Assembly (NCBI RefSeq): GCF_000281895.1
Contig: NZ_CM001558.1
Coordinates: 4,468,556-4,532,555 of the forward strand
Length of the DNA stretch: 64,000 nucleotides
DNA from: Pseudomonas fluorescens Q2-87
Lineage (GTDB): Bacteria > Pseudomonadota > Gammaproteobacteria > Pseudomonadales > Pseudomonadaceae
Reading direction: 5' to 3'
Shown in pieces: positions 35,030 through 45,981 of this stretch. The translations under genes and the position numbers were made by a program. Numbering within the stretch: the stretch's first letter is position 1; every line of letters starts with the position of its first letter. Under the pieces are notes generated by a model that saw nothing but the letters and a program-made list of their open reading frames with translations, made no database searches and had not been told where the DNA came from.

Positions 35030-35833
35030 ATGGCCTATTTCGCCCACGAAGATTGCAATTTGCACTACGAGGAATACGGCCACGGCGCGCCCTTGCTGCT
35101 GGTTCACGGGCTGGGCTCCAGTACCCGCGACTGGGAAAGCCAGATCCCGGTATTTTCTGCCCGTTATCACCTGATCGTGGTGGACGTGCGCGGTCATGGG
35201 CGTTCCGACAAACCGCACGAGCGCTACAGCATCGAAGGGTTCAGCGCCGACTTGATCGCCCTGATCGAACATCTGGACCTCGGCCCCGTGCATCTGGTGG
35301 GCTGGTCCATGGGTGGCATGATCTGCTTTCAACTGGCGGTGGACCAACCCGGCCTCATCAAGAGCCTGTGCATTGTCAACAGCGCGCCCGAAATCAAAGT
35401 CCGCACGCCCGATGACTGTTGGCAATGGTTCAAGCGCTGGAGCCTGATGCGTATCCTCAGCCTGGAGACCATCGGCAAGGCCCTGGGCGCGAAATTATTT
35501 CCCAAGCCCGAGCAAACCGAGTTACGCCTGGAAATGGCTCGGCGCTGGGCAAAAAACGACAAACGTGCTTATCTCGCCAGCTTCGATGCCATCGTCGGAT
35601 GGGGCGTGCAGGAACGGCTGTCGCAAGTGGCCTGTCCAACCCTGGTCATTTGCGCCGACCACGACTACACCCCGGTGGCGCTGAAAGAAGCCTATGTAAA
35701 GCTGCTGCCCGATGCTCGGCTGGTGGTGATCGCCGATTCCCGGCACGCTACCCCGCTGGATCAACCCGAACGTTTCAACCAAACCCTGCTCGAATTTCTG
35801 ACCGCAGTCGACTCCACCACTCAGGACCACTGA
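35030..35833 (+). CDS. Alpha/beta-hydrolase fold enzyme
   Basis: A 267-residue cytoplasmic hydrolase. The oxyanion/HG segment is [15 protein letters not shown], then [18 protein letters not shown]. The nucleophile elbow is GWSMGG with Ser93. The acid is in [18 protein letters not shown] and the catalytic His is in [16 protein letters not shown]. This is a complete Ser-Asp-His triad. It is spaced 14 bases after the LysR gene and 4 bases before ppiA, so all three could be one transcript. Substrate is unknown. Confidence 0.9.
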   Translation: MAYFAHEDCNLHYEEYGHGAPLLLVHGLGSSTRDWESQIPVFSARYHLIVVDVRGHGRSDKPHERYSIEGFSADLIALIEHLDLGPVHLVGWSMGGMICFQLAVDQPGLIKSLCIVNSAPEIKVRTPDDCWQWFKRWSLMRILSLETIGKALGAKLFPKPEQTELRLEMARRWAKNDKRAYLASFDAIVGWGVQERLSQVACPTLVICADHDYTPVALKEAYVKLLPDARLVVIADSRHATPLDQPERFNQTLLEFLTAVDSTTQDH

Positions 35834-35837
35834 CCCC

Positions 35838-36392
35838 ATGCTGAAAAAAATTGCCCTCGCCGCCGGCACCGTACTGTTTGCCGCCAACCTGATGGCCGCG
35901 CCAGCGCCACACGTATTGCTGGACACCACCAACGGCCAGATCGAAATCGAACTGGACCCGGTCAAGGCCCCCATCAGCACCAAGAATTTCCTTGAGTACG
36001 TGGACAGCGGGTTCTACAACAACACGATCTTCCATCGCGTGATCCCAGGCTTCATGGCCCAGGGCGGCGGCTTCACCACACAGATGCAACAAAAGGAAAC
36101 CAAGCCGCCGATCAAGAACGAAGCCAGTAACGGCCTGCACAACGTTCGCGGCACCTTGTCGATGGCCCGCACGTCCAACCCGGACTCGGCCACCAGCCAG
36201 TTCTTCATCAACGTGGCCGACAATGCGTTCCTCGACCCGGGCCGTGACGCCGGTTACGCGGTGTTCGCCAAAGTGGTCAAGGGCATGGACGTGGTGGACA
36301 TCATCGTCAATTCCCAGACCACTACCAAACAAGGCATGCAAAACGTGCCGATCGACCCTGTGCTCATCAAGTCGGCCAAGCGCATCGACTGA
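35838..36392 (+). CDS. ppiA: Periplasmic cyclophilin-type peptidyl-prolyl isomerase
   Basis: 184 residues with a signal peptide ([20 protein letters not shown]). The cyclophilin core shows [20 protein letters not shown], the active-site block [15 protein letters not shown] and [20 protein letters not shown]. These match PpiA (RotA), which isomerises X-Pro bonds in periplasmic proteins. It follows the hydrolase gene by 4 bases. Confidence 0.93.
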   Translation: MLKKIALAAGTVLFAANLMAAPAPHVLLDTTNGQIEIELDPVKAPISTKNFLEYVDSGFYNNTIFHRVIPGFMAQGGGFTTQMQQKETKPPIKNEASNGLHNVRGTLSMARTSNPDSATSQFFINVADNAFLDPGRDAGYAVFAKVVKGMDVVDIIVNSQTTTKQGMQNVPIDPVLIKSAKRID

Positions 36393-36476
36393 GGCGGCAC
36401 ACGGCAAGCCTGAGCGGCGACGGCAATCCCGTGCCGCTCATAGCAAAAAGGAGAGCCCCTGCCAGGGCATTTACAG

Positions 36477-38309
<1,833 letters not shown>

Positions 38310-38333
38310 TGCCTACCTGACACAGTTGCCCCC

Positions 38334-38466
38334 TGTGGCGAGGGAGCTTGCTCCCGCTGGGCTGCGCAGCAGCCCCAACAAGGTTGAGCTCCACCCGGCT
38401 CTATGGGGTGACGCTCGATTTTCAGGGGCGCTTCGCACCCCAGCGGGAGCAAGCTCCCTCGCCACA
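38334..38466. repeat. REPIN (type B)
   Basis: TGTGGCGAGGGAGCTTGCTC on the left, its exact inverse on the right, and inner arms GGGCTGCGCAGCAGCCC and GGGGCGCTTCGCACCCC. It is the longest REPIN in the window. Confidence 0.95.
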
Positions 38467-38579
38467 TAGTCTTGTGCGAATCGACAAGGTCAACCCAACA
38501 ACCAAGGCCTTTCTGAAAAATTCTGTCCAGCAATCATCCTGCCCACACAGCCACGGCATACTCCCCGCCGACCACGGCC

Positions 38580-38617
38580 AAAACCGCCACCGTCCATGAC
38601 GCTGGCGGTTTTTTTAT
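38580..38617 (+). terminator. Rho-independent terminator
   Basis: AAAACCGCCA, a 13-base loop and TGGCGGTTTTTTT. Given its distance (about 270 bases) from the ABC exporter and its orientation, it may end that transcript or an unannotated RNA. Confidence 0.7.
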
Positions 38618-38730
38618 GCCGCTGGATTTGTCGCCACACTCTGCTGTACTCAGCTCAGGTTCTGGAGATGAACCTGTCGTAATCTGCTGGATGCATAACC
38701 GATTATCACGACTGTTTTTCAAGGATGCTT

Positions 38731-39420
38731 ATGTCTTTATTCAAACGTTCAACGACTGAGTTGTTGGGTACGTTCTGGCTGGTGTTGGGCGGCTGCGGCA
38801 GCGCGGTATTGGCCGCTTCCGGGATTGGCGTGCTGGGGGTGGCCCTGGCGTTCGGCCTGACGGTGCTGACCATGGCGTTCGCCATTGGGCATATCTCCGG
38901 CTGCCACCTGAACCCGGCCGTGTCGGTGGGCTTGTACGTGGGCGGGCGGTTTCCGGCCAAGGAATTGCCTGCCTACATCATCGCCCAGGTCATCGGCGGG
39001 GTGTTGGCCGCCGCGCTGATCTACGTCATCGCCAGCGGCAAGGAAGGCTTTGACCTGGCCGCGTCCGGCCTGGCCTCGAACGGCTACGGCGAGCATTCGC
39101 CCGGTGGCTATTCAATGGCGGCCGGTTTTGTGACCGAGCTGGTCATGACGGCGATGTTCATCCTGATCATCCTCGGCGCCACCGATAAACGCGCACCGGC
39201 CGGGCTGGCACCGATTGCCATCGGCCTGGCCCTGACGCTCATTCACCTGATCTCGATTCCGGTCACCAACACCTCCGTCAACCCGGCCCGCAGTACCGGT
39301 CCGGCGTTGCTCGTCGGCGGCTGGGCCATCGAGCAATTGTGGCTGTTTTGGCTGGCACCGCTGTTGGGTGCTGTCATCGGCGGTGTCTCGTACCGCTGGT
39401 TGGCCAACGAAGAAAGCTGA
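38731..39420 (+). CDS. aqpZ: Aquaporin Z water channel
   Basis: Encodes 229 residues from ATG 38731; AAGGA at 38720-38724 fits this start better than the ATG at 38725. Six transmembrane helices and both pore NPA boxes are present ([16 protein letters not shown] and [16 protein letters not shown]). The residues around the second box (Arg after NPA, Thr/Ser just before) and the His in the preceding helix ([12 protein letters not shown]) fit a water-selective filter. It is an inner-membrane tetramer. Monocistronic. Confidence 0.95.
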   Translation: MSLFKRSTTELLGTFWLVLGGCGSAVLAASGIGVLGVALAFGLTVLTMAFAIGHISGCHLNPAVSVGLYVGGRFPAKELPAYIIAQVIGGVLAAALIYVIASGKEGFDLAASGLASNGYGEHSPGGYSMAAGFVTELVMTAMFILIILGATDKRAPAGLAPIAIGLALTLIHLISIPVTNTSVNPARSTGPALLVGGWAIEQLWLFWLAPLLGAVIGGVSYRWLANEES

Positions 39421-39436
39421 CTCACACCCGCGAAGA

Positions 39437-40561
39437 TCAGCACTGTCGATAGGGCAGTGCTGCTTTCGCCTCTTCGGCATAGGCCAGCACGCCCTCTTGC
39501 TCGCGCACGAGGAAGTCCGCCACCGCCGCCTTCAACCCCGGATGCCGCAAGTAGTGCCACGAGCGGGTAATCACCGGCTCGAACCCGCGAATCAGCTTGT
39601 GTTCGCCTTGGGCACCGGCATCGAAGCGCTGCAAACCCTGGGCGATGGCGTAGTCCATGCCTTGGTAAAAACAGGTTTCGAAATGCAGACGGTCAAACTC
39701 CGCCAGGCAGCCCCAATAACGCCCGTAGAAACTGTCCCCGCCCACCAGGCTGAACGCCATCGCCACCGGCCGTGAACCTTGCTTGGCCAGCACCACTCGT
39801 ATGGCCTCGGGCATGCGCTCGGCCAGCAGGCTGAAGAACGCCCGGGTCAGGTACGGCGCCTGCTGTCGCACCGCGTAGGTGTTGGCGTAACAGGCGTAGA
39901 CAAAATCCCACTGGGCCTCGTCCAGTTGATGGCCTTCGAACCACTCGAACTCGATGCCCTGCCCCGCCACTTGTTCACGTTCCTTGCGCATCTGCTTGCG
40001 CTTGCGAGAACTGAGCGCGTCGAGAAAGTCCTGGAAGTCCCGGTAACCACGATTTTGCCAGTGATACTGGCAGCCAATCCGCTGTAACCAGCCTTCCTGT
40101 CCGGCCAGCGCCGCATCGGTGAAGGCATCGGTGAAGTTGATATGGGCGCTGGAAAGCCCTTCGATCTCCAGATAACCCGGCAGGCTGCCCAGCAGTTCCA
40201 GGCCATCCTCGACACGGGCCGCCAGCAATCGCGGGCCGCTGACCGGACTGAACGGCACCGCCGTCAGCAACTTGGGGTAATACTCGATCCCGGCCCGGGC
40301 GCAGGCATCGGCCCAGGCGTGGTCGAACACGTATTCACCGTAGGAATGCCACTTGCGATAACTGGGCAGTGCCGCCAACAGACGACCGTCTTCGATGTAC
40401 AGCAAATGCTCGGCCTGCCAACCGGATTGCGGGCCGAGGCTGGTACTGTCTTCCAAGGTACTGAGGAAGGCGTGGCGCAGGAACGGTTGATTGGCGGGTA
40501 CCAGGGCGTCCCATTCTTGCGGCGCGATGGTGGATAGGGTGTCCAGTACGTGAAGCGGCAT
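39437..40561 (-). CDS. FemAB/GNAT-like acyltransferase (DUF482 type)
   Basis: A 374-residue cytoplasmic protein of the peptidogalycan biosynthesis/recognition family (PF04339). Characteristic segments: FLRHAFLSTLEDSTSLGPQS near the N-terminus, the central FLDALSSRKRKQMRKEREQV, and GLQRFDAGAQGEHKLIRGFE near the C-terminus. The fold is a double GNAT domain and the likely role is N-acyl transfer. The real substrate is not established. It is convergent with aqpZ, with only 16 bases between stops. Confidence 0.88.
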   Translation of the reverse strand: MPLHVLDTLSTIAPQEWDALVPANQPFLRHAFLSTLEDSTSLGPQSGWQAEHLLYIEDGRLLAALPSYRKWHSYGEYVFDHAWADACARAGIEYYPKLLTAVPFSPVSGPRLLAARVEDGLELLGSLPGYLEIEGLSSAHINFTDAFTDAALAGQEGWLQRIGCQYHWQNRGYRDFQDFLDALSSRKRKQMRKEREQVAGQGIEFEWFEGHQLDEAQWDFVYACYANTYAVRQQAPYLTRAFFSLLAERMPEAIRVVLAKQGSRPVAMAFSLVGGDSFYGRYWGCLAEFDRLHFETCFYQGMDYAIAQGLQRFDAGAQGEHKLIRGFEPVITRSWHYLRHPGLKAAVADFLVREQEGVLAYAEEAKAALPYRQC

Positions 40562-40740
40562 GCAGTTCCTCGATATCCAGACAATGGATGGAGCGAGTAT
40601 CGCCGATCCGGACGGTAGGAACGAGATGCAGGGTACTTTTTTACGGGCTTGGGTGATGAATGATCCAAAATAGGATATTGGCGGTACTACTCGATACCTT
40701 GCTGCTCGAGAAAATCAGTTATTAGAGGTCGCCCCTTTCC

Positions 40741-41820
40741 TTATTTGCGAATATTCTTCATTTCCGCCGCTCCGAGATTTAAATTCTTAAAGTATTTTTC
40801 CTGTTCCGCCCCCTTTGCTAATGCGATCATTTTTTTGTCAGTCCCTGCAATGATTCTAAAATCCCTCAGACTATGCCTGGTCACTCCGGATTTATATATG
40901 TGATCTCTGGCAAACTGATACTCCACCTTGGCAGCCTCCAACACCTTGACACTGCGTTGATACTCAGCCATCGCAGCAAGTTTTTCATCCAGCAGCCCAG
41001 GATGACTATAGAACTCATAAGTTAAATAATCCGCTCTCCGAGAATCGGCGACATCTTCATAGAATCCCATTCTCTTCTTGAGAACCGCTACATCTTTAGG
41101 TCTAATTTTTTTTATGGACGCTGGACTTGCAATGCCTAACCCTGCTTTATCTGGATTAGTTCTTAGAAAACTCTCAGGAATACTTGTAGATCCGGGACGG
41201 TATTTAGCGGACGCCGTGGTATTAGTGAAAAACCTTATAAGACCCCCAAAAGAAACATGCCCCGTCGGATCCACATTATTAATCGGATCCCCTTCGCAAT
41301 ACATGTAAGCATTCAAGCCCCCTTTACCAAACGGACTCAAGTTGTCCGGACTGTGAAACCTCATCAATCGCGGGTTGAAGACCCGGTAGCCATTGCCTAG
41401 AAAATACCAACCGCTTTGCGTTTCGCGCCGCTCGCCGTTGTAACCCAAATGACTGTTCGCCGAGCTGCCTTCAACCCGATGGCCATAGGGTGAATACGCA
41501 ATACTCGTGAGTCCCCGCCGAGTAACTTCACCCATCACGCTGTTCTTATCATCGCCCATCAGCAATATGGGACTGGCATCACCACCGGTTTGGCACTCGG
41601 CGAGCACCACGCCCTCTGCACGCACGAAGGTTGTGCTGACAGTCCCGCTGACCTCACTCGCCAGCTCATCGTTTCGGTAGAACCGATGCTCTTTGCCCTC
41701 GGACGTAGTGCGCCCGATCAAGCTATCGAGTGCGTCGTAGTGAAAGCGGGTGGTCGGCTCATCGGGCGAGACACCGAAGTTGGTAATGGGGTGATTGGAC
41801 CCAAGATCTGAATCCGCCAT
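40741..41820 (-). CDS. Short orphan RHS-repeat protein with variable C-terminus
   Basis: Encodes 359 residues from ATG 41820 (GGAGAG upstream). After one RHS-type unit (FHYDALDSLIGRTTSEGKEH) it goes straight to the RHS core delimiter: LGYNGERRETQSGWYFLGNG, then YMYCEGDPINNVDPTGH at about residue 190. The last 165 residues are variable, AT-rich and Lys-rich, as expected for a polymorphic toxin tail. The long RHS shell is missing and no VgrG, EagR or immunity gene is beside it. It may be a silent toxin cassette or one of the short RHS proteins common in Pseudomonas. The tail has no recognised fold. Confidence 0.8.
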   Translation of the reverse strand: MADSDLGSNHPITNFGVSPDEPTTRFHYDALDSLIGRTTSEGKEHRFYRNDELASEVSGTVSTTFVRAEGVVLAECQTGGDASPILLMGDDKNSVMGEVTRRGLTSIAYSPYGHRVEGSSANSHLGYNGERRETQSGWYFLGNGYRVFNPRLMRFHSPDNLSPFGKGGLNAYMYCEGDPINNVDPTGHVSFGGLIRFFTNTTASAKYRPGSTSIPESFLRTNPDKAGLGIASPASIKKIRPKDVAVLKKRMGFYEDVADSRRADYLTYEFYSHPGLLDEKLAAMAEYQRSVKVLEAAKVEYQFARDHIYKSGVTRHSLRDFRIIAGTDKKMIALAKGAEQEKYFKNLNLGAAEMKNIRK

Positions 41821-41938
41821 GATCGACTCTCCAGGTGAGCTATGGTGGCCTGAGGAAGTAAGCACGCTTTCCGGATACGGCGAAACTGTCAGGGTTGACA
41901 GGTGGTTGCCCATACAGCACTTCAGGCAAATACGGAGT

Positions 41939-41965
41939 AAAAAAACCCCACCAAAGGCGGGGTTC
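41939..41965 (-). terminator. Rho-independent terminator after the porin gene
   Basis: On the minus strand: AACCCCGCC TTT GGTGGGGTTTTTTTA. It lies 51 bases past the porin stop and before the RHS gene on the same strand, so it separates the two. Confidence 0.9.
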
Positions 41966-42015
41966 AAAGGAGCTTTAACGGATGAAGCAAGAACGCTGTA
42001 TCAAATCAGCACGGG

Positions 42016-43326
42016 TTAGAACACGTACTGAGCGCGCATGACAAAACCGTCGCCGTCGTCGTCGCCATTGGCGTTGGTGACTTTGTCGGTCTTGGCCTTG
42101 ATGTAGGCGGCGGAGATTTTCACCGCTTCGTTGGCGTACCAGTTCACACCCAGGTTGTGCACCTTGGCTTCGGCATCGCCCACGTCGCGGGTGGCGCTGG
42201 CGGTGGTGATGTTGTCGTCTTCGACGGTCATGCTGTCGAAGCGATAAAACACTTCCCAGGCACCGATGGACTTGTTCTGGGGCTTGATCGCGTCGAACTT
42301 GCCGACTTTATAGCCGCGGGATTCACCGGTGAGGGTGTAGGCACCCTGGACATAGAAGCCGTGGCCCTTGATGTCTTCAAAGCCGTCGGCATCCGCCTTG
42401 GTCTTGCGAGTGATGTACTCACCCTGGATCGACGCCGGGCCCATGGCGAAAGCGGCTTCCAGGCCGAACGCGGTGTCGCGGTCGTAGGAACCGGCCGGCG
42501 AGTTGTTGGCGCCGCCCAGTACCGGACGGTTGCCGTTAGTCCCGGCGTCGTTGCCGCCGAGGGTTTCAACACCGCGCATGCCCAGGCGGGAGCGATAACG
42601 GGCGTCGAACACGGTGTCGGAAACATCACGCGAAGCTACGTTCAGACCGAAGTGCAGGACATTGCCGGCGTCATGCATCGGCGCGAAAACGAAGCGACCA
42701 TTGACCTGCTTGACGCTGTTGCCGTCGGTGTCGTTGTTGTCTTTGCTGAACACGCCGGCCGACGCGTAGAACGAATCGGCGAAGGTGCTGGACGCCTGCA
42801 AGCCCATGCCGTTCTGATGGCTGTTGGCCCAGTCGATCAAATCGTAGGCCGCGTTACGCTCGGGTGCGGTGACCCACTTGGAACTGGTGGCTTTTTCCAG
42901 GCCGAAGTCGGGGTCGAAACGGCCGACTTTGATCGAGACCGGTTTGAAGCCGTTGTAGGCCAGGGACGCCTCGTCGAAGTAGCCGTCATCGGAACTGCCA
43001 CTGTTGTGGGACATGTCGTAGTTGATGGTGTAGGCCCAATCCGTGTACAGCACGCCGGACAGTTCCAGGAAGGCGCGACGGATGTACGCGGCGTCGGCGG
43101 TGTCACCGTTCTTGGTGTAGAGACCGTCGAACTGGCTGTAGTCAGCCTGCACACGACCGCCGAGCTTGAAGCTGAACTCTTTGTCGGTGGTAGCGACCTC
43201 AAGGCCGCCCTTGGTTTTGACCACGATATCGGCGCCGTCGGTGGTGACGGTGCCGGCGAAAGCCTGGGCGGTTACTGCCATTGCCAGTGCGCTGGCGGCA
43301 ACACCTGCGAAGTGCTTACGGATCAT
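42016..43326 (-). CDS. OprP/OprO-type phosphate/polyphosphate porin
   Basis: A 436-residue outer-membrane porin. It has a signal peptide ([20 protein letters not shown] with cleavage after AFA). The mature segment with [20 protein letters not shown] and the strand pattern [20 protein letters not shown] are typical of the phosphate-selective porin family (PF07396). The C-terminus ends in FVMRAQYVF, with the terminal Phe needed for barrel assembly. OprP and OprO prefer phosphate and pyrophosphate; which this is cannot be told without the selectivity residues. A PHO box-like sequence lies about 110 bases upstream. Confidence 0.9.
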   Translation of the reverse strand: MIRKHFAGVAASALAMAVTAQAFAGTVTTDGADIVVKTKGGLEVATTDKEFSFKLGGRVQADYSQFDGLYTKNGDTADAAYIRRAFLELSGVLYTDWAYTINYDMSHNSGSSDDGYFDEASLAYNGFKPVSIKVGRFDPDFGLEKATSSKWVTAPERNAAYDLIDWANSHQNGMGLQASSTFADSFYASAGVFSKDNNDTDGNSVKQVNGRFVFAPMHDAGNVLHFGLNVASRDVSDTVFDARYRSRLGMRGVETLGGNDAGTNGNRPVLGGANNSPAGSYDRDTAFGLEAAFAMGPASIQGEYITRKTKADADGFEDIKGHGFYVQGAYTLTGESRGYKVGKFDAIKPQNKSIGAWEVFYRFDSMTVEDDNITTASATRDVGDAEAKVHNLGVNWYANEAVKISAAYIKAKTDKVTNANGDDDGDGFVMRAQYVF

Positions 43327-43436
43327 CGAAGAATTCCCCTGTTGGTAGTCTATGCGTTAGAAAACACGCGGAACTGGGCCCGCTGGTGTTGGGAGGGGAT
43401 CTTGGCGATGGGTGATGTCAGGCAAGTTGCCATCAG

Positions 43437-43454
43437 ATAAAGATTTTATGACAG
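43437..43454 (-). promoter_or_regulatory. Candidate PHO box upstream of the porin gene
   Basis: On the minus strand CTGTCATAAAATCTTTAT. The first half matches the PhoB half-site CTGTCAT exactly with an A-rich spacer; the second half is weak. Its place before an OprP/OprO-type gene fits phosphate-starvation control. Not verified. Confidence 0.45.
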
Positions 43455-43548
43455 TGGAACTTTTTACTTCGAATGGAAATAACTGAGAAGCAGCGGCAAG
43501 GGGTGAGCTGCAAGGGGCAAGTTAGAGCAGTCGGGGTGGTTACAGGAA

Positions 43549-43785
43549 CTATGAGTGGTGACGCTTACGTTCAGCCGCGAGTTTTTCGGCAAGGTGATCC
43601 AGGTTGGGAATCGGGGCTTCAGGCAGCTTTTTGAGGGTCGCCTGCATCAGGCGCATCTGGCGGATAAACCGCCGGCAGTTGGGGCAGAACATCAGGTGGT
43701 GGCGCACCATCAGGCGCTCACGGAAACTCAGTTGGCCGTCGAGATAATCGCTGGAGCGCGCGACTTGTTCCTTGCAGGTCAGCAT
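43549..43785 (-). CDS. Zinc-finger anti-sigma factor
   Basis: A 78-residue protein with the ZAS motif: His30, Cys34 and Cys37 in RHHLMFCPNCRRFIR, the H-x3-C-x2-C zinc site of zf-HC2 anti-sigma factors. A short helical tail follows; there is no transmembrane helix, so it is a soluble anti-sigma. It overlaps the upstream sigma-factor gene by 7 bases, the usual arrangement for a sigma/anti-sigma pair. The thiol-zinc centre suggests possible redox sensing, which is inference. Confidence 0.88.
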   Translation of the reverse strand: MLTCKEQVARSSDYLDGQLSFRERLMVRHHLMFCPNCRRFIRQMRLMQATLKKLPEAPIPNLDHLAEKLAAERKRHHS

Positions 43786-44390
43786 TCGCCGGTCTCCTCG
43801 AAATGTTCCACGGTCGCGAAGACCTTCAGTCGGGCGCGATGCAGCAGCACGCGTACGTTGGAGAGCGAGATGTCGAGTAGATTACAAATCTCTTCCGGCT
43901 CCAAGCCCTGGCGTTCACGCAGCGTCAGCACGCTGCCTTGCAGTTCCGAGAGGCTGAGCAAAGTATGTTCAAGGCAATCGCGGAGTTCGTCCATCGTCAA
44001 CAGTGCTTCCGGCGTGTCCTGGTGCCAGGCGAACGGCGCCTGGAGCCAGTGGCCGTCGGCGGCGAAACGATCATCGCCCAGGGTACCGTGGGGTGACGGA
44101 AGATCATTGAGCGGCACTTCCCGACGGTTTTGTTTGTAACGCCCTTTGGCAGCGTTGGCCGTGATGGTCAACAACCACGTCTTGAGGCTGGAACGTCCCT
44201 GGAAGCCATTGAGGTTGCGCACCACCGACAGCCAAGCGTCCTGCACCACTTCGTCGGCATGGCGGCTACCGACGATGGCATAGGCTACCGCGCGCATAGC
44301 GCCCTGGTAGGTGCTGACCAGTTCCCTGTAGGCCTGTTGCTCGCCGGCCAGCAGGCGTGTGAGCAGTTGGGTGTCAGTGGTGACCGTCAT
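43779..44390 (-). CDS. ECF-family RNA polymerase sigma factor
   Basis: Encodes 203 residues from ATG 44390; the longer open frame upstream is REPIN sequence. Region 2 is visible as ELVSTYQGAMRAVAYAIVGS and DEVVQDAWLSVVRNLNGFQG with SSLKTWLLTITANAAKGRYK. Region 4 is SLSELQGSVLTLRERQGLEP and the HTH EEICNLLDISLSNVRVLLHR. The linker of about 45 residues is typical. Overlap with the zinc-finger gene implies translational coupling. Target promoters are unknown. Confidence 0.92.
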   Translation of the reverse strand: MTVTTDTQLLTRLLAGEQQAYRELVSTYQGAMRAVAYAIVGSRHADEVVQDAWLSVVRNLNGFQGRSSLKTWLLTITANAAKGRYKQNRREVPLNDLPSPHGTLGDDRFAADGHWLQAPFAWHQDTPEALLTMDELRDCLEHTLLSLSELQGSVLTLRERQGLEPEEICNLLDISLSNVRVLLHRARLKVFATVEHFEETGEC

Positions 44391-44416
44391 ACAAAACCCG
44401 TTGCCTGGCGATGTTA

Positions 44417-44510
44417 TGTGGCGAGGGAGCTTGCTCCCGCTCGGTTGCGTAGCAGCCGCAAAATCTTGGGGCCGCTTCGCAGCCCAGCGGGAGCAAGCTC
44501 CCTCGCCACA
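44417..44510. repeat. REPIN (type B)
   Basis: TGTGGCGAGGGAGCTTGCTC and its inverse flank GCGTAGCAGCCGC and GCGGCC-like inner arms. It lies 27 bases upstream of the sigma-factor start and 12 bases past the KAS III stop. Confidence 0.95.
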
Positions 44511-44521
44511 AAAGCGATCGA

Positions 44522-45643
44522 TCAACGCTTGCGCAGGATCACGCTACCAATCGAATAACCAGCGCCGAACGAGCTGAGCACCGCCACAGCGCCGCTGGGC
44601 AGGTCGTCCTGGTATTTGTGAAACGCAATCACCGAACCAGCCGAACTGGTGTTGGCATAACGGTCGAGAATCACCGGTGCTTCCTCTTCAGTGGCTTCGC
44701 GGCCGAGCAGCTTGCGCACGATCAGGTGGTTCATGCTCAGGTTGGCCTGGTGCAGCCAGAAGCGCTTCACTTCGCCGACGCTCAGTTGGTTTTCTTCCAA
44801 GTGGGCACCGATCAATTCGGCCACCATCGGGCAGACGTCGCGGAACACTTTGCGGCCTTCCTGGACGAACAGCTTGTCGCGGCTAGCGATGCCTTCTTCG
44901 GCGGCGCGGTTGAGGAAACCGAAATTGTTGCGGATGTTGTTGGAGAACTTGGTGAGCAGTTTGGTGCTGACCACGTCGAACTGGTACGGCGAGGTCGCCT
45001 GGTCCGCCCGTTCGATGATTACGGCGGTGGCCGCATCGCCGAAGATGAAATGGCTGTCGCGGTCACGGAAGTTCAGGTGGCCGGTGCACACTTCCGGGTT
45101 GACCATCAGGATCGCCCGGGCCTGGCCCAGTTGCACACTGTTGGCCGCCGCCTGGATGCCGAAGGTTGCCGAGGAGCAGGCCACGTTCATGTCAAAACCG
45201 AAACCTTCGATGCCCAGGGCCTCCTGAACTTCGATGGCGATGGCCGGGTACGGACGCTGCAGATTGGAACAGGCGACGATCACCCCGTCGATGTCGGCAG
45301 CGGTGCGGCCGGCGCGTTCCAAAGCCTGTTTAGCGGCACCGACAGCCATTTCGCAGAGCACCGACCATTCGTCGTTGGAGCGTTCAGGCAGGCGCGGCGT
45401 CATGCGTTGCGGGTCGAGGATGCCGTCCTTGTCCATGACAAAGCGGCTCTTGATGCCAGAAGCCTTTTCGATGAACGCCGCATTGGATTCGGTCAATGCC
45501 TCGACTTCACCGCGCTCGATGGCGTCGGCGTTGTCGGCGTTGAATTGGGCGACATAGGTATTGAAAGATTGCACCAGCTCTTCGTTGGAAATGCTGTTGG
45601 CCGGGGTGTACAGGCCGGTGCCGCTGATGACGACGTTATGCAT
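44522..45643 (-). CDS. Beta-ketoacyl-ACP synthase III (FabH-like)
   Basis: Encodes 373 residues from ATG 45643; the longer frame upstream is not family-like. The catalytic triad is visible: Cys156 in MNVACSSATFGIQAA, His298 in FWLHQANLSMNHL and Asn331 in DRYANTSSAGSVI. The N-terminus MHNVVISGTGLYTPANSISN and the length, longer than classical FabH (about 320), fit the Pseudomonas KAS III variants that draw acyl-CoA from beta-oxidation into fatty-acid synthesis. The exact subtype is not certain. The stop is followed by a REPIN. Confidence 0.88.
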   Translation of the reverse strand: MHNVVISGTGLYTPANSISNEELVQSFNTYVAQFNADNADAIERGEVEALTESNAAFIEKASGIKSRFVMDKDGILDPQRMTPRLPERSNDEWSVLCEMAVGAAKQALERAGRTAADIDGVIVACSNLQRPYPAIAIEVQEALGIEGFGFDMNVACSSATFGIQAAANSVQLGQARAILMVNPEVCTGHLNFRDRDSHFIFGDAATAVIIERADQATSPYQFDVVSTKLLTKFSNNIRNNFGFLNRAAEEGIASRDKLFVQEGRKVFRDVCPMVAELIGAHLEENQLSVGEVKRFWLHQANLSMNHLIVRKLLGREATEEEAPVILDRYANTSSAGSVIAFHKYQDDLPSGAVAVLSSFGAGYSIGSVILRKR

Positions 45644-45861
45644 GGTCGTGTCTCTGATCTGTTCAGGCAGAAAGTATTGGCACCGACGTACCAATACGCA
45701 AAGGGACTTTTCCCATCCCGGGAAGCAGCCCTGGCATCGCTTTATTCCGATCCGCCCGTGGCATTGAAGCTCAAAACCACGGGACCGGCATTTATAGGCG
45801 CGAAGTTTGCCATAAACCCGGGGGGATTGGCTCATTCTCCCTTACTTAACGCCATAACCCC

Positions 45862-45951
45862 TGTGGGAGCGGGCTTACTCGCGAAAGCGGTGGGTCAGCT
45901 TGCATCAATGTTGAATGTGCAATTGCATTCGCGAGCAAGCTCGCTCCCACA
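45862..45951. repeat. REPIN (type A)
   Basis: TGTGGGAGCGGGCTTACTCG on the left (one change from the consensus GCTTGCTCG) and GCGAGCAAGCTCGCTCCCAC on the right. It lies in the 338-base gap between the hrpA stop and the KAS III start; nothing else was seen in that gap. Confidence 0.93.
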
Positions 45952-45981
45952 GGGGTCCGGTGGTGTTCAGCTGATTGGGTT

